Source: Luteimicrobium xylanilyticum | Lineage (GTDB): Bacteria; Actinomycetota; Actinomycetes; Actinomycetales; Cellulomonadaceae | Direction: 5' to 3' | Assembly (NCBI RefSeq): GCF_009429125.1 | Contig: NZ_CP045529.1 | Coordinates: forward strand, 1,054,001-1,118,000 | Length of the DNA stretch: 64,000 nt | Part shown: positions 1 through 9,398 of the stretch, piece after piece | How the letters are laid out: the number at the start of each line of letters is the position of its first letter | How positions within the stretch are numbered: the stretch's first letter is position 1 | Notes under the pieces: generated by a model | What the model was told of the DNA's origin: nothing | Database searches by the model: none | What the model saw: the letters and a program-made list of their open reading frames with translations, nothing else | Translations under genes and position numbers: made by a program

Positions 1-1
1 C

Positions 2-712
2 CGGCTCCGAGCGACCGCGCTCGGCGGCACGGTCAGCGACGACGACGGCTTCGTGTGGACCGACGGTCCCGACGGCCTCAACCTCCTCTTCCCACGGACC
101 CTCACGCCGGCGGCGGTGCGCCACGGCCTCGACCGTGCGCGCGCCGTCGGGCGGACGTCGGTCGGGGCGTGGCTCGGGCCGGAGGTCGACCCGACGGCGT
201 TGGCCGAGGCGGGGTTCGAGCGCGGCTGGTCGCCGTGGTGGATGGTCGCGGACGTCGACGAGGTCGTCGGAGCCGCTCCGGGGCCCGACCCGCGCGTCGC
301 GCTCGAGGAGGACACCGACGACTACGGGGGCGAGCACGCCGCGTACCGCGACCAGCTCGCGCTCGCCCGGCTGCGCCCGCGGGTCGCCTGGTACGCGGCG
401 GCGCACGTCGGCCCCGACCACCGGTTCGCCGGGCGCGCGTGGTCGTTCCTCGACGGCGGCCTCGCGGGCGTGTTCGACATGGCGGTCTGGTCGCCGTTTC
501 GCCGGCGCGGGCTCGGGACGGCGCTGCTCGGCGCGGTCTGTGCGGCTGCGCGCGACGCGGGGGCGACGCACGCCGTCCTCAACGCGACCCCCGAGGGCAG
601 GCTGCTGTACGAGACGTGCGGGTTCCGGAGGATCGGCACGGGCGCGACGTGGTGGTGGCGTGCGCCCGCCGGGCCGGCGGGGGAGGGCCCGGGCGTGGGC
701 GGCGACGCCTAG
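2..712 (+). CDS. GNAT family N-acetyltransferase (5' truncated by window edge)
   Basis: The reading frame is open back to the first bases, so the true start lies outside the window; a GTG at 53 is only an internal candidate. The C-terminal third has the acetyl-CoA binding core of the GNAT fold: a beta-strand ending in MAVWSPF, then the R-R-R-G-L-G-T pyrophosphate loop and a helix, followed by LLYETCGF, a typical motif B. The N-terminal part (about 130 residues) has no motif I recognise, so the substrate is unknown. It ends in a Gly/Ala/Pro-rich tail. The stop codon overlaps the -10 hexamer of the helicase gene that follows on the same strand, so the two are probably transcribed separately. 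Family confident, function open. Confidence 0.8.
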   Translation, partial: RLRATALGGTVSDDDGFVWTDGPDGLNLLFPRTLTPAAVRHGLDRARAVGRTSVGAWLGPEVDPTALAEAGFERGWSPWWMVADVDEVVGAAPGPDPRVALEEDTDDYGGEHAAYRDQLALARLRPRVAWYAAAHVGPDHRFAGRAWSFLDGGLAGVFDMAVWSPFRRRGLGTALLGAVCAAARDAGATHAVLNATPEGRLLYETCGFRRIGTGATWWWRAPAGPAGEGPGVGGDA

Positions 713-715
713 GCT
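710..715 (+). promoter_or_regulatory. -10 element of pcrA
   Basis: TAGGCT lies 10 nt before the pcrA ATG, so the transcript would start only a few bases before the start codon. It overlaps the stop codon of the preceding GNAT gene. Confidence 0.5.
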
Positions 716-725
716 TGGCTCCGAG

Positions 726-3326
726 ATGAACCCGCTCTTCGAGAACCTTCCCCTGCCCGGCCTCAGCACCTTCGGCGCGACCACGACCGGGCTCTCCGGC
801 GTCCCGGACGAGACGCGCCTGCCCTCCGGAGGCGCCTCCGCGTGCCCGCTGCCCGACGACGAGGCCCAGCCCTCGTACGCGACCCCGCCCCGCGCGTCGG
901 GCGGGGGAGCGGCCGGTGGCCGACGGGACCCGGAGGTCCTGCTCGAGGGGCTCAACCCGCAGCAGCGCGAGGCCGTCGTGCACGAGGGCGGGCAGCTCCT
1001 CATCGTCGCCGGCGCGGGATCGGGCAAGACGCGCGTGCTCACGCACCGCATCGCGTACGCCCTCGCGACCGGGCGTGCGACGCCCGGCGAGGTCCTCGCC
1101 ATCACCTTCACCAACAAGGCTGCCGCGGAGATGCGGGAGCGCGTCGCGGCGCTCGTCGGGCCGGTCGCCCGGCGCATGTGGGTCTCGACGTTCCACTCCG
1201 CGTGCGTGCGCATCCTGCGGGCCGAGCACGACCACCTCGGCCTCAAGTCGACGTTCTCGATCTACGACGCCGCCGACAGCCAGCGCCTCGTCACGCTCGT
1301 GTGCCGCGAGCTGGACCTCGACGTCAAGAAGTACCCGCCGCGCTCGCTCGCCAACAAGATCTCCGACCTCAAGAACGAGCTGGTCGACCCCGAGACGTAC
1401 CGGACGACGTCGGGGGCCTCGAGCGACAGTGCGAACCAGTTCGACGCGGTCCTCGCCGATGTGTACGTGCGGTACCAGCAGCGGCTCCAGCAGGCGCACG
1501 CCCTCGACTTCGACGACCTCATCATGACGACGGTCAACCTGCTGCAGGCGTTCCCGGCGGTTGCCGAGCACTACCGCCGCCGGTTCCGGCACATCCTCGT
1601 CGACGAGTACCAGGACACGAACCACGCCCAGTACGTGCTCGTGCGCGAGCTCGCCGGCGTCGGCGCCGAGGAGACCGAGGCGGTCGAAGGAGACGACCGG
1701 GAGCAGCATCACGCGGCCCCCGTCCCGCCCGCCGAGCTCACCGTCGTCGGCGACGCCGACCAGTCCATCTACGCGTTCCGCGGCGCCACGATCCGCAACA
1801 TCCTCGAGTTCGAGGCCGACTACCCGGACGCGCGGACCATCCTGCTCGAGCAGAACTACCGGTCCACCCAGACCATCCTGTCCGCGGCCAACGCGGTGAT
1901 CGCGCGCAACCCCGACCGCAAGCCCAAGCGGCTGTGGACCGACTCGGGCGCCGGGACCCAGATCATCGGCTACGTCGCGGACAACGAGCACGAGGAAGCC
2001 CGCTTCGTCGCCGAGGAGATCGACCGCCTCGGCGACAGCGACGGCGTCAGGCCCGGCGACGTCGCGGTGTTCTACCGGACCAACGCGCAGTCCCGTGCGC
2101 TCGAAGAGGTGCTGATCCGCGTCGGCCTGCCGTACAAGGTCGTGGGTGGCACCCGGTTCTACGAGCGCCGCGAGATCAAGGACGCCATCGCCTACCTGCG
2201 CGCCGTCGACAACCTCGACGACGACGTCAACCTCCGCCGCGTCCTCGGCGTCCCCAAGCGCGGAATCGGCGAACGGTCCGAGGCGCTCGTCGCATCGTTC
2301 GCGGAACGCGAGCGCATCTCGTTCGGTGCCGCCCTCGGCCGCCTCGACGAGATCCCCGCCATGACGACGCGCACCCTGCGCCCGCTCGAGGGCTTCCGCG
2401 ACCTCATGGCCGGCCTGCGCGACCTCGCCGCGAGCTCCGTCGGGCCCGCCGAGGTCCTCGGCGCCGTCCTCGACCAGTCCGGCATGCTCGCCGAGCTCCG
2501 CGACAGCGACGACCCCCAGGACGCCAGCCGTGTCGAGAACCTCGCCGAGCTGCACGCCGTCGCCGTCGAGTTCGAGCAGGACGAACCCGACGGGACCCTC
2601 GCCGACTTCCTCGAACGCGTCTCCCTCGTCGCGGACTCCGACCAGATCCCCGCCGGCGACGGAGGAGATGGAGAGGCCGGCACGCGCGACCCCGGCGTCA
2701 TCACCCTCATGACGCTCCACACCGCCAAGGGGCTCGAGTTTCCCGTCGTGTTCCTCACCGGCCTCGAGGACGGCACGTTCCCGCACATGCGCTCCCTGCA
2801 CGACGACGCCGAGCTCGCGGAGGAGCGGCGCCTCGCCTACGTCGGGATCACCCGGGCTCGGGAGCGGCTCTACATGTCGCGGTCCGCGGTCCGGTCCGCG
2901 TGGGGGATGGCCAACGAGTTCCCCGCCTCCCGGTTCCTCGACGAGATCCCGACCGAACTCGTCGACTGGAGGCGCGCGGAGTCGTCGATGCAGACGCTGC
3001 GCGCGGGCGGGTCGCTGTACGGGTCGGGTTCGTCGTGGTCTGGGTCGCCGACGCGTCGCGGCGGGTCCGCCGCGGGCAGCGGGCGCTCGTCGAACCGCTT
3101 GGGCGCGCGGGAGGAGCCGGCGCCTTCGTTCGGGTCCGCGACGCCGCGGGACGACGCGAGCATCCCCTCGCTGAGCGTCGGGGACAAGGTCACGCACGAC
3201 TCCTACGGGCTCGGGACCGTGGTGGCGCTCGAGGGCTCCGGGCGGAACGAGGTCGCCAAGATCGACTTCGGCGCCGACGGGACCAAGCGGCTCCTCCTGC
3301 GGTTCTCGCCCGTCACCAAGCTCTAG
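726..3326 (+). CDS. pcrA: ATP-dependent DNA helicase PcrA/UvrD
   Basis: SF1A 3'-5' helicase of 866 residues, acting in nucleotide-excision and mismatch repair and in clearing recombination intermediates. All motifs are visible: Walker A GAGSGKT (about residue 96), motif II VDEYQDTN, motif III GDADQSIYAFRG, motif IV QNYRST, motif V LHTAKGLEF and motif VI AYVGITRARERLY. The C-terminus ends in the UvrD/PcrA tail (GDKVTHDSYGLGTVV), a Tudor-like RNA-polymerase-binding domain in the family. Two local additions stand out: a 65-residue Pro/Gly/Ala-rich N-terminal lead before the helicase core and an acidic insert (GAEETEAVEGDDREQHHAA) between motifs II and III. The ATG at 726 is the first good start in frame. 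The stop codon overlaps that of the convergent channel gene. Confidence 0.95.
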   Translation: MNPLFENLPLPGLSTFGATTTGLSGVPDETRLPSGGASACPLPDDEAQPSYATPPRASGGGAAGGRRDPEVLLEGLNPQQREAVVHEGGQLLIVAGAGSGKTRVLTHRIAYALATGRATPGEVLAITFTNKAAAEMRERVAALVGPVARRMWVSTFHSACVRILRAEHDHLGLKSTFSIYDAADSQRLVTLVCRELDLDVKKYPPRSLANKISDLKNELVDPETYRTTSGASSDSANQFDAVLADVYVRYQQRLQQAHALDFDDLIMTTVNLLQAFPAVAEHYRRRFRHILVDEYQDTNHAQYVLVRELAGVGAEETEAVEGDDREQHHAAPVPPAELTVVGDADQSIYAFRGATIRNILEFEADYPDARTILLEQNYRSTQTILSAANAVIARNPDRKPKRLWTDSGAGTQIIGYVADNEHEEARFVAEEIDRLGDSDGVRPGDVAVFYRTNAQSRALEEVLIRVGLPYKVVGGTRFYERREIKDAIAYLRAVDNLDDDVNLRRVLGVPKRGIGERSEALVASFAERERISFGAALGRLDEIPAMTTRTLRPLEGFRDLMAGLRDLAASSVGPAEVLGAVLDQSGMLAELRDSDDPQDASRVENLAELHAVAVEFEQDEPDGTLADFLERVSLVADSDQIPAGDGGDGEAGTRDPGVITLMTLHTAKGLEFPVVFLTGLEDGTFPHMRSLHDDAELAEERRLAYVGITRARERLYMSRSAVRSAWGMANEFPASRFLDEIPTELVDWRRAESSMQTLRAGGSLYGSGSSWSGSPTRRGGSAAGSGRSSNRLGAREEPAPSFGSATPRDDASIPSLSVGDKVTHDSYGLGTVVALEGSGRNEVAKIDFGADGTKRLLLRFSPVTKL

Positions 3327-4066
3327 GGGAGCGAGTCCGGCGGGTCCGACGTCGGACCGCGCTGCGTGAGCAGCTCACGCAGCGCGCGGACCTCGGCCGC
3401 GAGGTCGTCGACCTGGGCTCGTGTGGCCGCCTGCTGGGCGGTGGTGGTCTCGTCCACGCGCTGGACGAGCCACGACGCCAAGGTCGCCGTGATGACGCCG
3501 AGGAGAGCGATGCCGCCGATCATCACGGCCGCCGCGACGAACCGGCCCGTCGCCGTCACCGGGTACGTGTCGCCGTACCCGACGGTCGTGATCGTCGTGA
3601 TCGCCCACCAGAGGCCGTCGCCGAAGCCCGTGATCGTCGCGCCCGCATGGCCGCGCTCGGCCTGCGTGACGGCCAACGCCCCCACGACGACCAGCAGGGT
3701 CGCGCCGGCGACGGCGTAGCCCACGACCTTTCCACGTAGCTGCCTCGCTCCGGTGCGGTTGAGGACCGACACCAGCGCGGCGAGACGCACCAGGCGGAGC
3801 GGGCGCAGCAGGGGGAGCGCGACCACCGCGAGGTCGAGCACGTGGTGCCCGATGTAGCGCCAGCGCCGGTCCGCGAGGAGGACGCGCGCCGCGAAGTCCA
3901 CGACGAACAGCCCCCACGTCACCCAGACCACGACGGCGCAGAGCCGCTGGGCCGTGTCCGAGACCGCAGGGTCCACGATCGGCACCGCGTAGGCGACGAG
4001 GAACGCGAACGCAGCAGCGGTGAGCGGCCACTCGCTCCGTGCCTCCCAACGTTCGACGCGCGTCAC
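3323..4066 (-). CDS. Voltage-gated-type potassium channel (ion transport, TVGYGD filter)
   Basis: Inner-membrane channel protein of 247 residues. It has about four to six hydrophobic segments, an Arg-rich stretch resembling a voltage-sensor S4 (LLRPLRLVRLAALVSVLNR) and the K+ selectivity filter TTITTVGYGDTYPVT before the last membrane helix. The C-terminus is a short cytoplasmic coiled coil (TTTAQQAATRAQVDDLAAEVRALRE), which may help tetramer formation. The GTG start is chosen because TACGCT lies 6 nt upstream, the leaderless pattern seen throughout this window; a longer frame upstream is low-complexity and overlaps the divergent GNAT gene. It is convergent with pcrA: the tetranucleotide CTAG at 3323-3326 supplies both stop codons. 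Confidence 0.85.
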   Translation of the reverse strand: MTRVERWEARSEWPLTAAAFAFLVAYAVPIVDPAVSDTAQRLCAVVVWVTWGLFVVDFAARVLLADRRWRYIGHHVLDLAVVALPLLRPLRLVRLAALVSVLNRTGARQLRGKVVGYAVAGATLLVVVGALAVTQAERGHAGATITGFGDGLWWAITTITTVGYGDTYPVTATGRFVAAAVMIGGIALLGVITATLASWLVQRVDETTTAQQAATRAQVDDLAAEVRALRELLTQRGPTSDPPDSLP

Positions 4067-4072
4067 CCGCCG

Positions 4073-4078
4073 AGCGTA
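4073..4078 (-). promoter_or_regulatory. -10 element, leaderless K+ channel gene
   Basis: TACGCT read on the minus strand, 6 nt before the GTG start. It fixes the choice of start for the channel gene. Confidence 0.5.
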
Positions 4079-4139
4079 GGCATCATCGGGTGCGAGGCCG
4101 GGCCGACACACCCCGGATGCGGCGAGGAAGGTGGCGACG

Positions 4140-4745
4140 GTGGCGGGGCTGCAGACCGACCGGTACACGATCCGTCCGCTGAGCGCGCAGACGTGGGAGG
4201 CGTTCGCGGCACTGTGCGAGCGCAACAACGGCGCCGGGATGGGCGGGTGCTGGTGCTGCTGGTTCCACGAGGCGACCGTGAGCGAGCGCGAGACCGAGAT
4301 CCGCGCGTGCGGGGGGAACGAGCAGTACAAGCATCAGCGGGTCCTCGACGGGCGGGCGCACGCGGCGCTCGTGTTCGACGGTGACGAGGCGGTGGGCTGG
4401 TGCGAGTACGGCCCTCCCGACGAGCTGCCGGGCGTCTATCACGCGAAGGAGCTCGCGGAGTCGGGAGACCCGTTGCCCGACTACCGGTTCACGTGCCTCT
4501 TCGTCGACCGTCGGCATCGCAAGCAGGGCGTCGCGACCGCCGCGGTGCGCGGCGCCCTGGACCTCGTCGCGCAGGCCGGGGGCGGCGTCGTCGAGAGCTA
4601 CCCCCGGGACACCCCGGGCCAGAAGGTGTCCGCGTCGTTCCTCTACAACGGTGTGCGGTCCACGTTCGAGCGGGCCGGATTCGTCTACGTCCGCCCGAAG
4701 GGGACCAAGAACTGCGTCATGCGCCTGACCGTCGCGGCCGCATAA
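4140..4745 (+). CDS. GNAT family N-acetyltransferase, Cys/Trp-rich N-terminal half
   Basis: Predicted acetyltransferase of about 201 residues. CLFVDRRHRKQGVATAAV carries the R/Q-x-x-G-x-A acetyl-CoA loop, and SFLYNGVRSTFERAGF fits motif B. The N-terminal half contains MGGCWCCWFHEA, a Cys/Trp-rich stretch seen in a group of actinobacterial GNATs whose substrate I do not know. Two GTG codons compete as start (4131 and 4140). The purine-rich GAGGAAG at 4124-4130 is too close to the first and well placed for the second, so 4140 is preferred. It is divergent from the K+ channel and overlaps its promoter region, with 64 bp between starts. Confidence 0.8.
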   Translation: MAGLQTDRYTIRPLSAQTWEAFAALCERNNGAGMGGCWCCWFHEATVSERETEIRACGGNEQYKHQRVLDGRAHAALVFDGDEAVGWCEYGPPDELPGVYHAKELAESGDPLPDYRFTCLFVDRRHRKQGVATAAVRGALDLVAQAGGGVVESYPRDTPGQKVSASFLYNGVRSTFERAGFVYVRPKGTKNCVMRLTVAAA

Positions 4746-4812
4746 CGGCCCTGCTCGACGCCGGCCGGGTCGCGCACCCGCGTGGCGCCGTCGGGCCGTC
4801 GCAGGCGCTCGT

Positions 4813-4818
4813 TACCCT
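4813..4818 (+). promoter_or_regulatory. -10 element of the acyltransferase gene
   Basis: TACCCT about 29 nt before the Shine-Dalgarno-led GTG start. No clear -35 was seen. Confidence 0.35.
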
Positions 4819-4846
4819 GGTGGCTGCGTCTGCCGGAGGGAGAGTC

Positions 4847-6916
4847 GTGGACGACGTCGACGGGACCGCGACCCGCGGTGGCGTCGGCCCTGTGCCGCCA
4901 CCGCCTCCACCGCCCGCACCCCCACGGCCCAGCCTGCGCGTCGCCGACGACGCCCGGATCCGCGCCGCGAGCGACCACGACGTCACCCCGACCGTCGCCG
5001 GGCGCACCGTCTCCTGCCAGGCCCGCGGGCGCATCGCCGGGCTCGACGGTCTCCGTGCGCTCGCGGTGATCGCCGTCGTCGTCTACCACGTGGAGCCCAC
5101 CTGGCTGCCGGGCGGGTTCCTCGGCGTGGACGTGTTCTTCGTCGTCAGCGGGTTCCTCATCACGACGCTGCTCCTGCGCGAGCTGCAGCGCACGCGGCGG
5201 CTCAGCCTGCCGTCGTTCTGGCTCCGCCGCGCCAGACGGCTGCTGCCGGCGCTCGGCGTGGTCATCGCGACGAGCATCCTCGCGGCGCGCGTCGTCGAGC
5301 CGGACCTGCTCGTCGGCATCGGCCGGCAGACCCTCGGCGCGCTCACGTTCTCCAGCAACTGGGTGCAGGTCGCGTCCGGGGCCAGCTACTTCGACCGCAC
5401 CGCACCCGACCTCTTCATGACGTTCTGGTCCCTCGCCATCGAGGAACAGTTCTACGTCCTGTGGCCCCTCCTGCTCGCGCTCCTCGTCGCGCTGACCACG
5501 TCCGGCCGCACCCGGGCGCGCGTCGCGCTCGCCGGTGCGGGCGCGTCCGCGCTGCTCATGGCGGTCCTCCACACGCCCGGGACCGACCCCACCCGCGTCT
5601 ACTACGGCACCGACACCCACGTCTTCGGGCTGCTGCTCGGCGTCGCCGCCGCCTTCTGGTGGACCACCCGTCCGCAGCTGCTCGCGGCGCGCTGGGCGCA
5701 CCGCGGGGTGCCCGTGCTCTCGCTCGCGGGCCTGGTCGCGCTCATGATCACCCTGCACGACGACGCCGACGTCACCTACCGCGGCGGGATCGCCCTCGGA
5801 TCGGTGCTCGCCCTGGGCGCGGTGGCCGGCTGCACCGGGGGCGCCACGACGACGGTGCGCGCTCTCGAGCTCCGACCCGTCCGCTGGGTGGGCGAGCGGT
5901 CGTACGGGATCTACCTGTGGCACTGGCCGCTGCTGCTCCTCGCGTGGGCCGCCGTCCCCGCCGAGCCCGGTACCACGCGTTGGTGGTGGTCGAGCGCCGC
6001 CGCGGTCGCGCTGACGTTCGCGCTCTCCTGGGCGTCGTACCGCTGGGTCGAGACCCCGATCCGTCGCGACGGCTTCCGTGCGACCGCTGCCCGCGTCACC
6101 GTTGCCGTGCGGCGCCCCGGGGCGCGGGCCGTGCCGGCGGTCGCGGTCGTCGGCGTGCTGGCCGTCGTGGGGGCGGGGGTCGTGGTCGTGACCGCTCCCA
6201 CCGAGTCCGGGGCGCAGCGGTCCATCGAGCAGGGGCTCAGCGCCATCGACACGACCGGCGTCGACGCGGGCACGGACCCCGCGCTGCCTCCGCTCGCAGT
6301 CCCCGGTGCGACCCCGGGCGGGCCCGCCACCACCGCCCGGCCCAGCCCCGGACCGACCCGACCCGGGGCGGGCGGGGGAGCGACGTCGTCGGGCCTGCCC
6401 CCGCTGCTCGTCAAGGGGAAGGTCGACGGGCGACAGGTCATCGGGTTCGGCGACTCCGTGCTCTCCGGTGCGGCGCCCGCGATGCTCAGCCACTTCCCCG
6501 GCATCGGGCTCGACGCCAAGCCCATCCGCAAGTGGGTCGACGCGCCGGCCCTCGTCCAGAAGGCCGCCGACGCCGGGAAGCTCCGGCCCTACGTCGTCCT
6601 CAACTTCGGGACCAACGGAGGGTTCCAGTTCAAGGGCTCCGACGCGGCGCTCGAGAAGGTGCTCGACATCCTCGGGCCCGGCCGTCGCGTGGTGCTCGTG
6701 AACACCGTCGGCGTCAGCTACTGGGTGCCGGACGCCAACAAGGAGCTCGCGAAGATCGCCGCGAAGCACCCGGGCGTCGTCGTCGCCGACTGGAACAGGG
6801 CCGTGCGCGGGAAGCCGGGGCTGCTGCACGCGGACCGGACGCACCCCAACATGAAGGGGATCGACGTGTACGCGGACGTCGTCGACGCGGCGCTGCGCGA
6901 GGTCGCGGGCGCGTAG
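4847..6916 (+). CDS. Acyltransferase-3 / SGNH O-acetyltransferase (OafA/YrhL type)
   Basis: Membrane enzyme of 689 residues that should transfer acetyl groups to a cell-surface glycan. After a 70-residue Pro-rich cytoplasmic lead come the hallmarks of the acyltransferase-3 domain: GLDGLRALAVIAVVVYH, then GGFLGVDVFFVVSGFLIT, then FWLRRARRLLPAL, and the terminal ERSYGIYLWHWPLLLL and SYRWVETPIRR. About ten membrane helices follow this order. A Pro/Gly/Thr linker (about residues 480-520) leads to an extracytoplasmic SGNH-like domain with GFGDSVL (nucleophile Ser block), NFGTNGG and the terminal DRTHPN with the catalytic Asp/His. GTG at 4847 is set by GGAGGGAG 5 nt upstream. The acetylated polymer (peptidoglycan, teichoic acid or exopolysaccharide) cannot be told from sequence. 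Confidence 0.88.
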   Translation: MDDVDGTATRGGVGPVPPPPPPPAPPRPSLRVADDARIRAASDHDVTPTVAGRTVSCQARGRIAGLDGLRALAVIAVVVYHVEPTWLPGGFLGVDVFFVVSGFLITTLLLRELQRTRRLSLPSFWLRRARRLLPALGVVIATSILAARVVEPDLLVGIGRQTLGALTFSSNWVQVASGASYFDRTAPDLFMTFWSLAIEEQFYVLWPLLLALLVALTTSGRTRARVALAGAGASALLMAVLHTPGTDPTRVYYGTDTHVFGLLLGVAAAFWWTTRPQLLAARWAHRGVPVLSLAGLVALMITLHDDADVTYRGGIALGSVLALGAVAGCTGGATTTVRALELRPVRWVGERSYGIYLWHWPLLLLAWAAVPAEPGTTRWWWSSAAAVALTFALSWASYRWVETPIRRDGFRATAARVTVAVRRPGARAVPAVAVVGVLAVVGAGVVVVTAPTESGAQRSIEQGLSAIDTTGVDAGTDPALPPLAVPGATPGGPATTARPSPGPTRPGAGGGATSSGLPPLLVKGKVDGRQVIGFGDSVLSGAAPAMLSHFPGIGLDAKPIRKWVDAPALVQKAADAGKLRPYVVLNFGTNGGFQFKGSDAALEKVLDILGPGRRVVLVNTVGVSYWVPDANKELAKIAAKHPGVVVADWNRAVRGKPGLLHADRTHPNMKGIDVYADVVDAALREVAGA

Positions 6917-6939
6917 GCCCGGCGACCACCTCGGTCGTC

Positions 6940-7012
6940 CGCCGAGTACGAGGATTTTCGCCGAGGACGAGGGTCCTGGGCTCGTACTCGGTGAAAACCC
7001 TCGTACTCGGCG
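6940..7012. repeat. Modular palindromic repeat, CCGAG type (copy 1)
   Basis: Two 32-nt arms (6940-6971 and 6981-7012) form an imperfect hairpin with three mismatched positions around a 9-nt loop. Each arm is itself made of two 13-nt units of the form CGCCGAGTACGAG, 19 nt apart. It lies between the acyltransferase stop and the sucC promoter and may act as a terminator, but its architecture matches a second element at 28205-28334. Confidence 0.7.
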
Positions 7013-7096
7013 CACCGGTGGCGCGCCGCGCCGCCTGAGATGTGGCGCTCGTCACGACCGACACCGGGGCGGGCGGGAGTGCCTCGCCCGGAGGAC

Positions 7097-7130
7097 TACC
7101 CTGGAACGCGGTGTCTTGACGTCGAGACAC
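7097..7130 (+). promoter_or_regulatory. sucCD promoter with CTTGAC-type near-palindromic operator
   Basis: TACCCT (7097-7102) is a plausible -10. At the predicted start of transcription lies GTGTCTTGACGTCGAGACAC (7111-7130), a 20-bp inverted repeat with a single mismatched base pair. The related CTTGACATCAAG sits in the icd promoter at 23404. The shared core suggests one regulator of TCA-cycle genes; the regulator itself is not identified. Confidence 0.5.
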
Positions 7131-7162
7131 CCGCAAACCTGTCGATGGAAGGACGCACCAGG

Positions 7163-8338
7163 GTGGACCTGTTCGAATACCAGGCGCGCGACCTCTTCGA
7201 GAAGCACGGTGTACCGGTGCTGGGCGGCGTCGTCGCGACGACCCCCGAAGAGGCTCGCGAAGGCGCAGTGAAGCTGACGGGCGACGACGGCGGAGTGGTC
7301 GTCGTCAAGGCCCAGGTGAAGGTCGGTGGCCGAGGGAAGGCCGGCGGCGTCAAGCTCGCGAAGTCCCCCGACGAGGCCGCCGAGCGCGCGTCCGAGATCC
7401 TCGGCATGGACATCAAGGGCCACACGGTGCACCGCGTGATGATCGCGCAGGGCGCCCAGATCGAGGAGGAGTACTACTTCTCCGTGCTCCTCGACCGGGC
7501 CAACCGCTCGCTGCTCGCCATGGCGAGCAAGGAGGGCGGCATGGAGATCGAGCAGCTCGCCGTCGAGCGCCCCGACGCCCTCGCGCGCGTCGAGGTCAAC
7601 GCGCTGACCGGCATCGACGCGGCGAAGGCCGCCGAGATCGTCGCGGCCGCGGGCTTCGAGGCCGACGTCGCGGACAAGATCGCCGACGTCATCCAGAAGC
7701 TGTGGACCGTCTACAGGGAGGAGGACGCGACGCTCGTCGAGGTCAACCCCCTCGTCAAGACGGCGTCCGGCGACATCGTCGCCCTCGACGGCAAGGTCTC
7801 GCTCGACGAGAACGCCGCGTTCCGCCACCCCGACCACGAGGCGCTCGAGGACAAGGCCGCGGCCGACCCGCTCGAGGCCAAGGCCAAGGAGAACGACCTC
7901 AACTACGTCAAGCTCGACGGCGAGGTCGGCATCATCGGCAACGGCGCGGGCCTCGTCATGAGCACCCTCGACGTCGTCGCGTACGCGGGCGAGAGCCACG
8001 GCGGCGTGAAGCCGGCGAACTTCCTCGACATCGGCGGCGGCGCGTCCGCGGAGGTCATGGCCGCGGGCCTCGACGTCATCCTGAACGACGCCCAGGTCAA
8101 GAGCGTGTTCGTCAACGTCTTCGGCGGCATCACCGCGTGCGACGCCGTCGCGAACGGCATCGTCAAGGCCCTGCAGATCCTCGGCGACGAGGCCAACAAG
8201 CCGCTCGTCGTCCGCCTCGACGGCAACAACGTCGAGGAGGGTCGCCGCATCCTCGCGGAGGCCGCGCACCCGCTCGTCACGTTGGCGAGCACCATGGACG
8301 AGGGCGCCGACAAGGCCGCCGAGCTGGCTGCGAAGTAA
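7163..8338 (+). CDS. sucC: Succinate-CoA ligase, ADP-forming, beta subunit
   Basis: Beta subunit (391 residues, normal for the family) of succinyl-CoA synthetase, which makes ATP or GTP from succinyl-CoA in the TCA cycle. The start of the mature sequence, [18 protein letters not shown], is the classic N-terminus, which is why GTG at 7163 is preferred to the ATG at 7145; GGAAGGA lies 9 nt upstream. The ATP-grasp domain shows [20 protein letters not shown] and the acidic EVNPLV metal-binding motif. The C-terminal CoA-ligase domain begins at [14 protein letters not shown] and has [11 protein letters not shown]. It is followed after 12 nt by sucD, so the two subunits come from one transcript. Confidence 0.96.
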   Translation: MDLFEYQARDLFEKHGVPVLGGVVATTPEEAREGAVKLTGDDGGVVVVKAQVKVGGRGKAGGVKLAKSPDEAAERASEILGMDIKGHTVHRVMIAQGAQIEEEYYFSVLLDRANRSLLAMASKEGGMEIEQLAVERPDALARVEVNALTGIDAAKAAEIVAAAGFEADVADKIADVIQKLWTVYREEDATLVEVNPLVKTASGDIVALDGKVSLDENAAFRHPDHEALEDKAAADPLEAKAKENDLNYVKLDGEVGIIGNGAGLVMSTLDVVAYAGESHGGVKPANFLDIGGGASAEVMAAGLDVILNDAQVKSVFVNVFGGITACDAVANGIVKALQILGDEANKPLVVRLDGNNVEEGRRILAEAAHPLVTLASTMDEGADKAAELAAK

Positions 8339-8350
8339 GGGAATCGAACG

Positions 8351-9256
8351 ATGTCTGTCTTCCTCAACAAGGACTCCAAGGTCATCGTCCAGGGCATCAC
8401 GGGCGGCGAGGGCACCAAGCACACCGCCCTCATGCTCAAGGCCGGCACGCAGGTCGTGGGCGGCGTCAACGCCCGCAAGGCCGGCACGACCGTGACCCAC
8501 ACCGACGCCGAGGGCGCCGAGGTCGAGCTCCCCGTGTTCGGGGCCGTCGCCGAGGCGATCGAGAAGACCGGCGCTGACGTGTCGATCATCTTCGTTCCCG
8601 CCGCGCACACCAAGGCCGCCATGATCGAGGCCATCGACGCCGAGATCCCGCTCCTCGTGGTCATCACGGAGGGCGTGCCCGTCGAGGACGCCGCCGAGGC
8701 GTGGGCCTACGCGATCGAGAAGGGCAACAAGACCCGGATCATCGGCCCGAACTGCCCCGGCATCATCACGCCCGGCGAGTCGCTCGTCGGCATCACGCCC
8801 GCGACGATCACGGGCTCCGGCCCCATCGGCCTCGTGTCCAAGTCGGGCACGCTGACCTACCAGATGATGTACGAGCTGCGGGACTTCGGGTTCTCCACCG
8901 CCATCGGCATCGGCGGCGACCCGATCATCGGCACCACGCACATCGACGCGCTCGCCGCGTTCGAGGCCGACCCCGAGACCAAGGCGATCGTCATGATCGG
9001 CGAGATCGGCGGCGACGCCGAGGAGCGTGCGGCTGCGTTCATCAAGGAGAACGTCACCAAGCCGGTCGTCGGCTACGTCGCGGGCTTCACCGCCCCCGAG
9101 GGCAAGACGATGGGTCACGCGGGCGCCATCGTGTCGGGCTCGTCCGGCACCGCCGCCGCGAAGAAGGAGGCCCTCGAGGCCGCGGGCGTGAAGGTCGGCA
9201 AGACGCCGTCCGAGACCGCGTCGCTCATGCGCGAGATCCTCACCGCGCTCGGCTGA
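8351..9256 (+). CDS. sucD: Succinate-CoA ligase alpha subunit
   Basis: Alpha subunit of succinyl-CoA synthetase (301 residues). The CoA-binding Rossmann domain is at the N-terminus ([16 protein letters not shown]), [10 protein letters not shown] is the conserved loop, and the active-site histidine that is transiently phosphorylated is in [14 protein letters not shown] (about residue 256). The residues around it match the family throughout. It lies 12 nt downstream of sucC and is followed by a strong hairpin, so sucCD forms a closed two-gene operon. Confidence 0.96.
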   Translation: MSVFLNKDSKVIVQGITGGEGTKHTALMLKAGTQVVGGVNARKAGTTVTHTDAEGAEVELPVFGAVAEAIEKTGADVSIIFVPAAHTKAAMIEAIDAEIPLLVVITEGVPVEDAAEAWAYAIEKGNKTRIIGPNCPGIITPGESLVGITPATITGSGPIGLVSKSGTLTYQMMYELRDFGFSTAIGIGGDPIIGTTHIDALAAFEADPETKAIVMIGEIGGDAEERAAAFIKENVTKPVVGYVAGFTAPEGKTMGHAGAIVSGSSGTAAAKKEALEAAGVKVGKTPSETASLMREILTALG

Positions 9257-9273
9257 GTCCCGAGCGGGTCGCG

Positions 9274-9311
9274 CGAGGCCCGGGTCGCCCAGCAGGGCGG
9301 CCCGGGCCTCG
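9274..9311 (+). terminator. Hairpin terminator after sucCD
   Basis: 17-bp GC-rich stem with a single T-G wobble and a 4-nt AGCA loop, 17 nt after the sucD stop. There is no long T tract, as is usual at this GC content. Confidence 0.65.
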
Positions 9312-9386
9312 TCGTGTCCGGGTCCGGTGGGCGACGGAACGCCCGCCCGACGGCGCGGCCTGCCCCGGGCAGGGCGGGTCGTCGGG

Positions 9387-9392
9387 GACGAT
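9387..9392 (+). promoter_or_regulatory. -10 element, leaderless DUF6350 gene
   Basis: GACGAT 6 nt before the GTG at 9399. Confidence 0.4.
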
Positions 9393-9398
9393 GGGGCC

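Noticed and set aside
7145-7162. ATG at 7145 as start of sucC
   Set aside because: It would add six residues before the conserved [15 protein letters not shown] opening, and GGAAGGA is spaced for the GTG at 7163.
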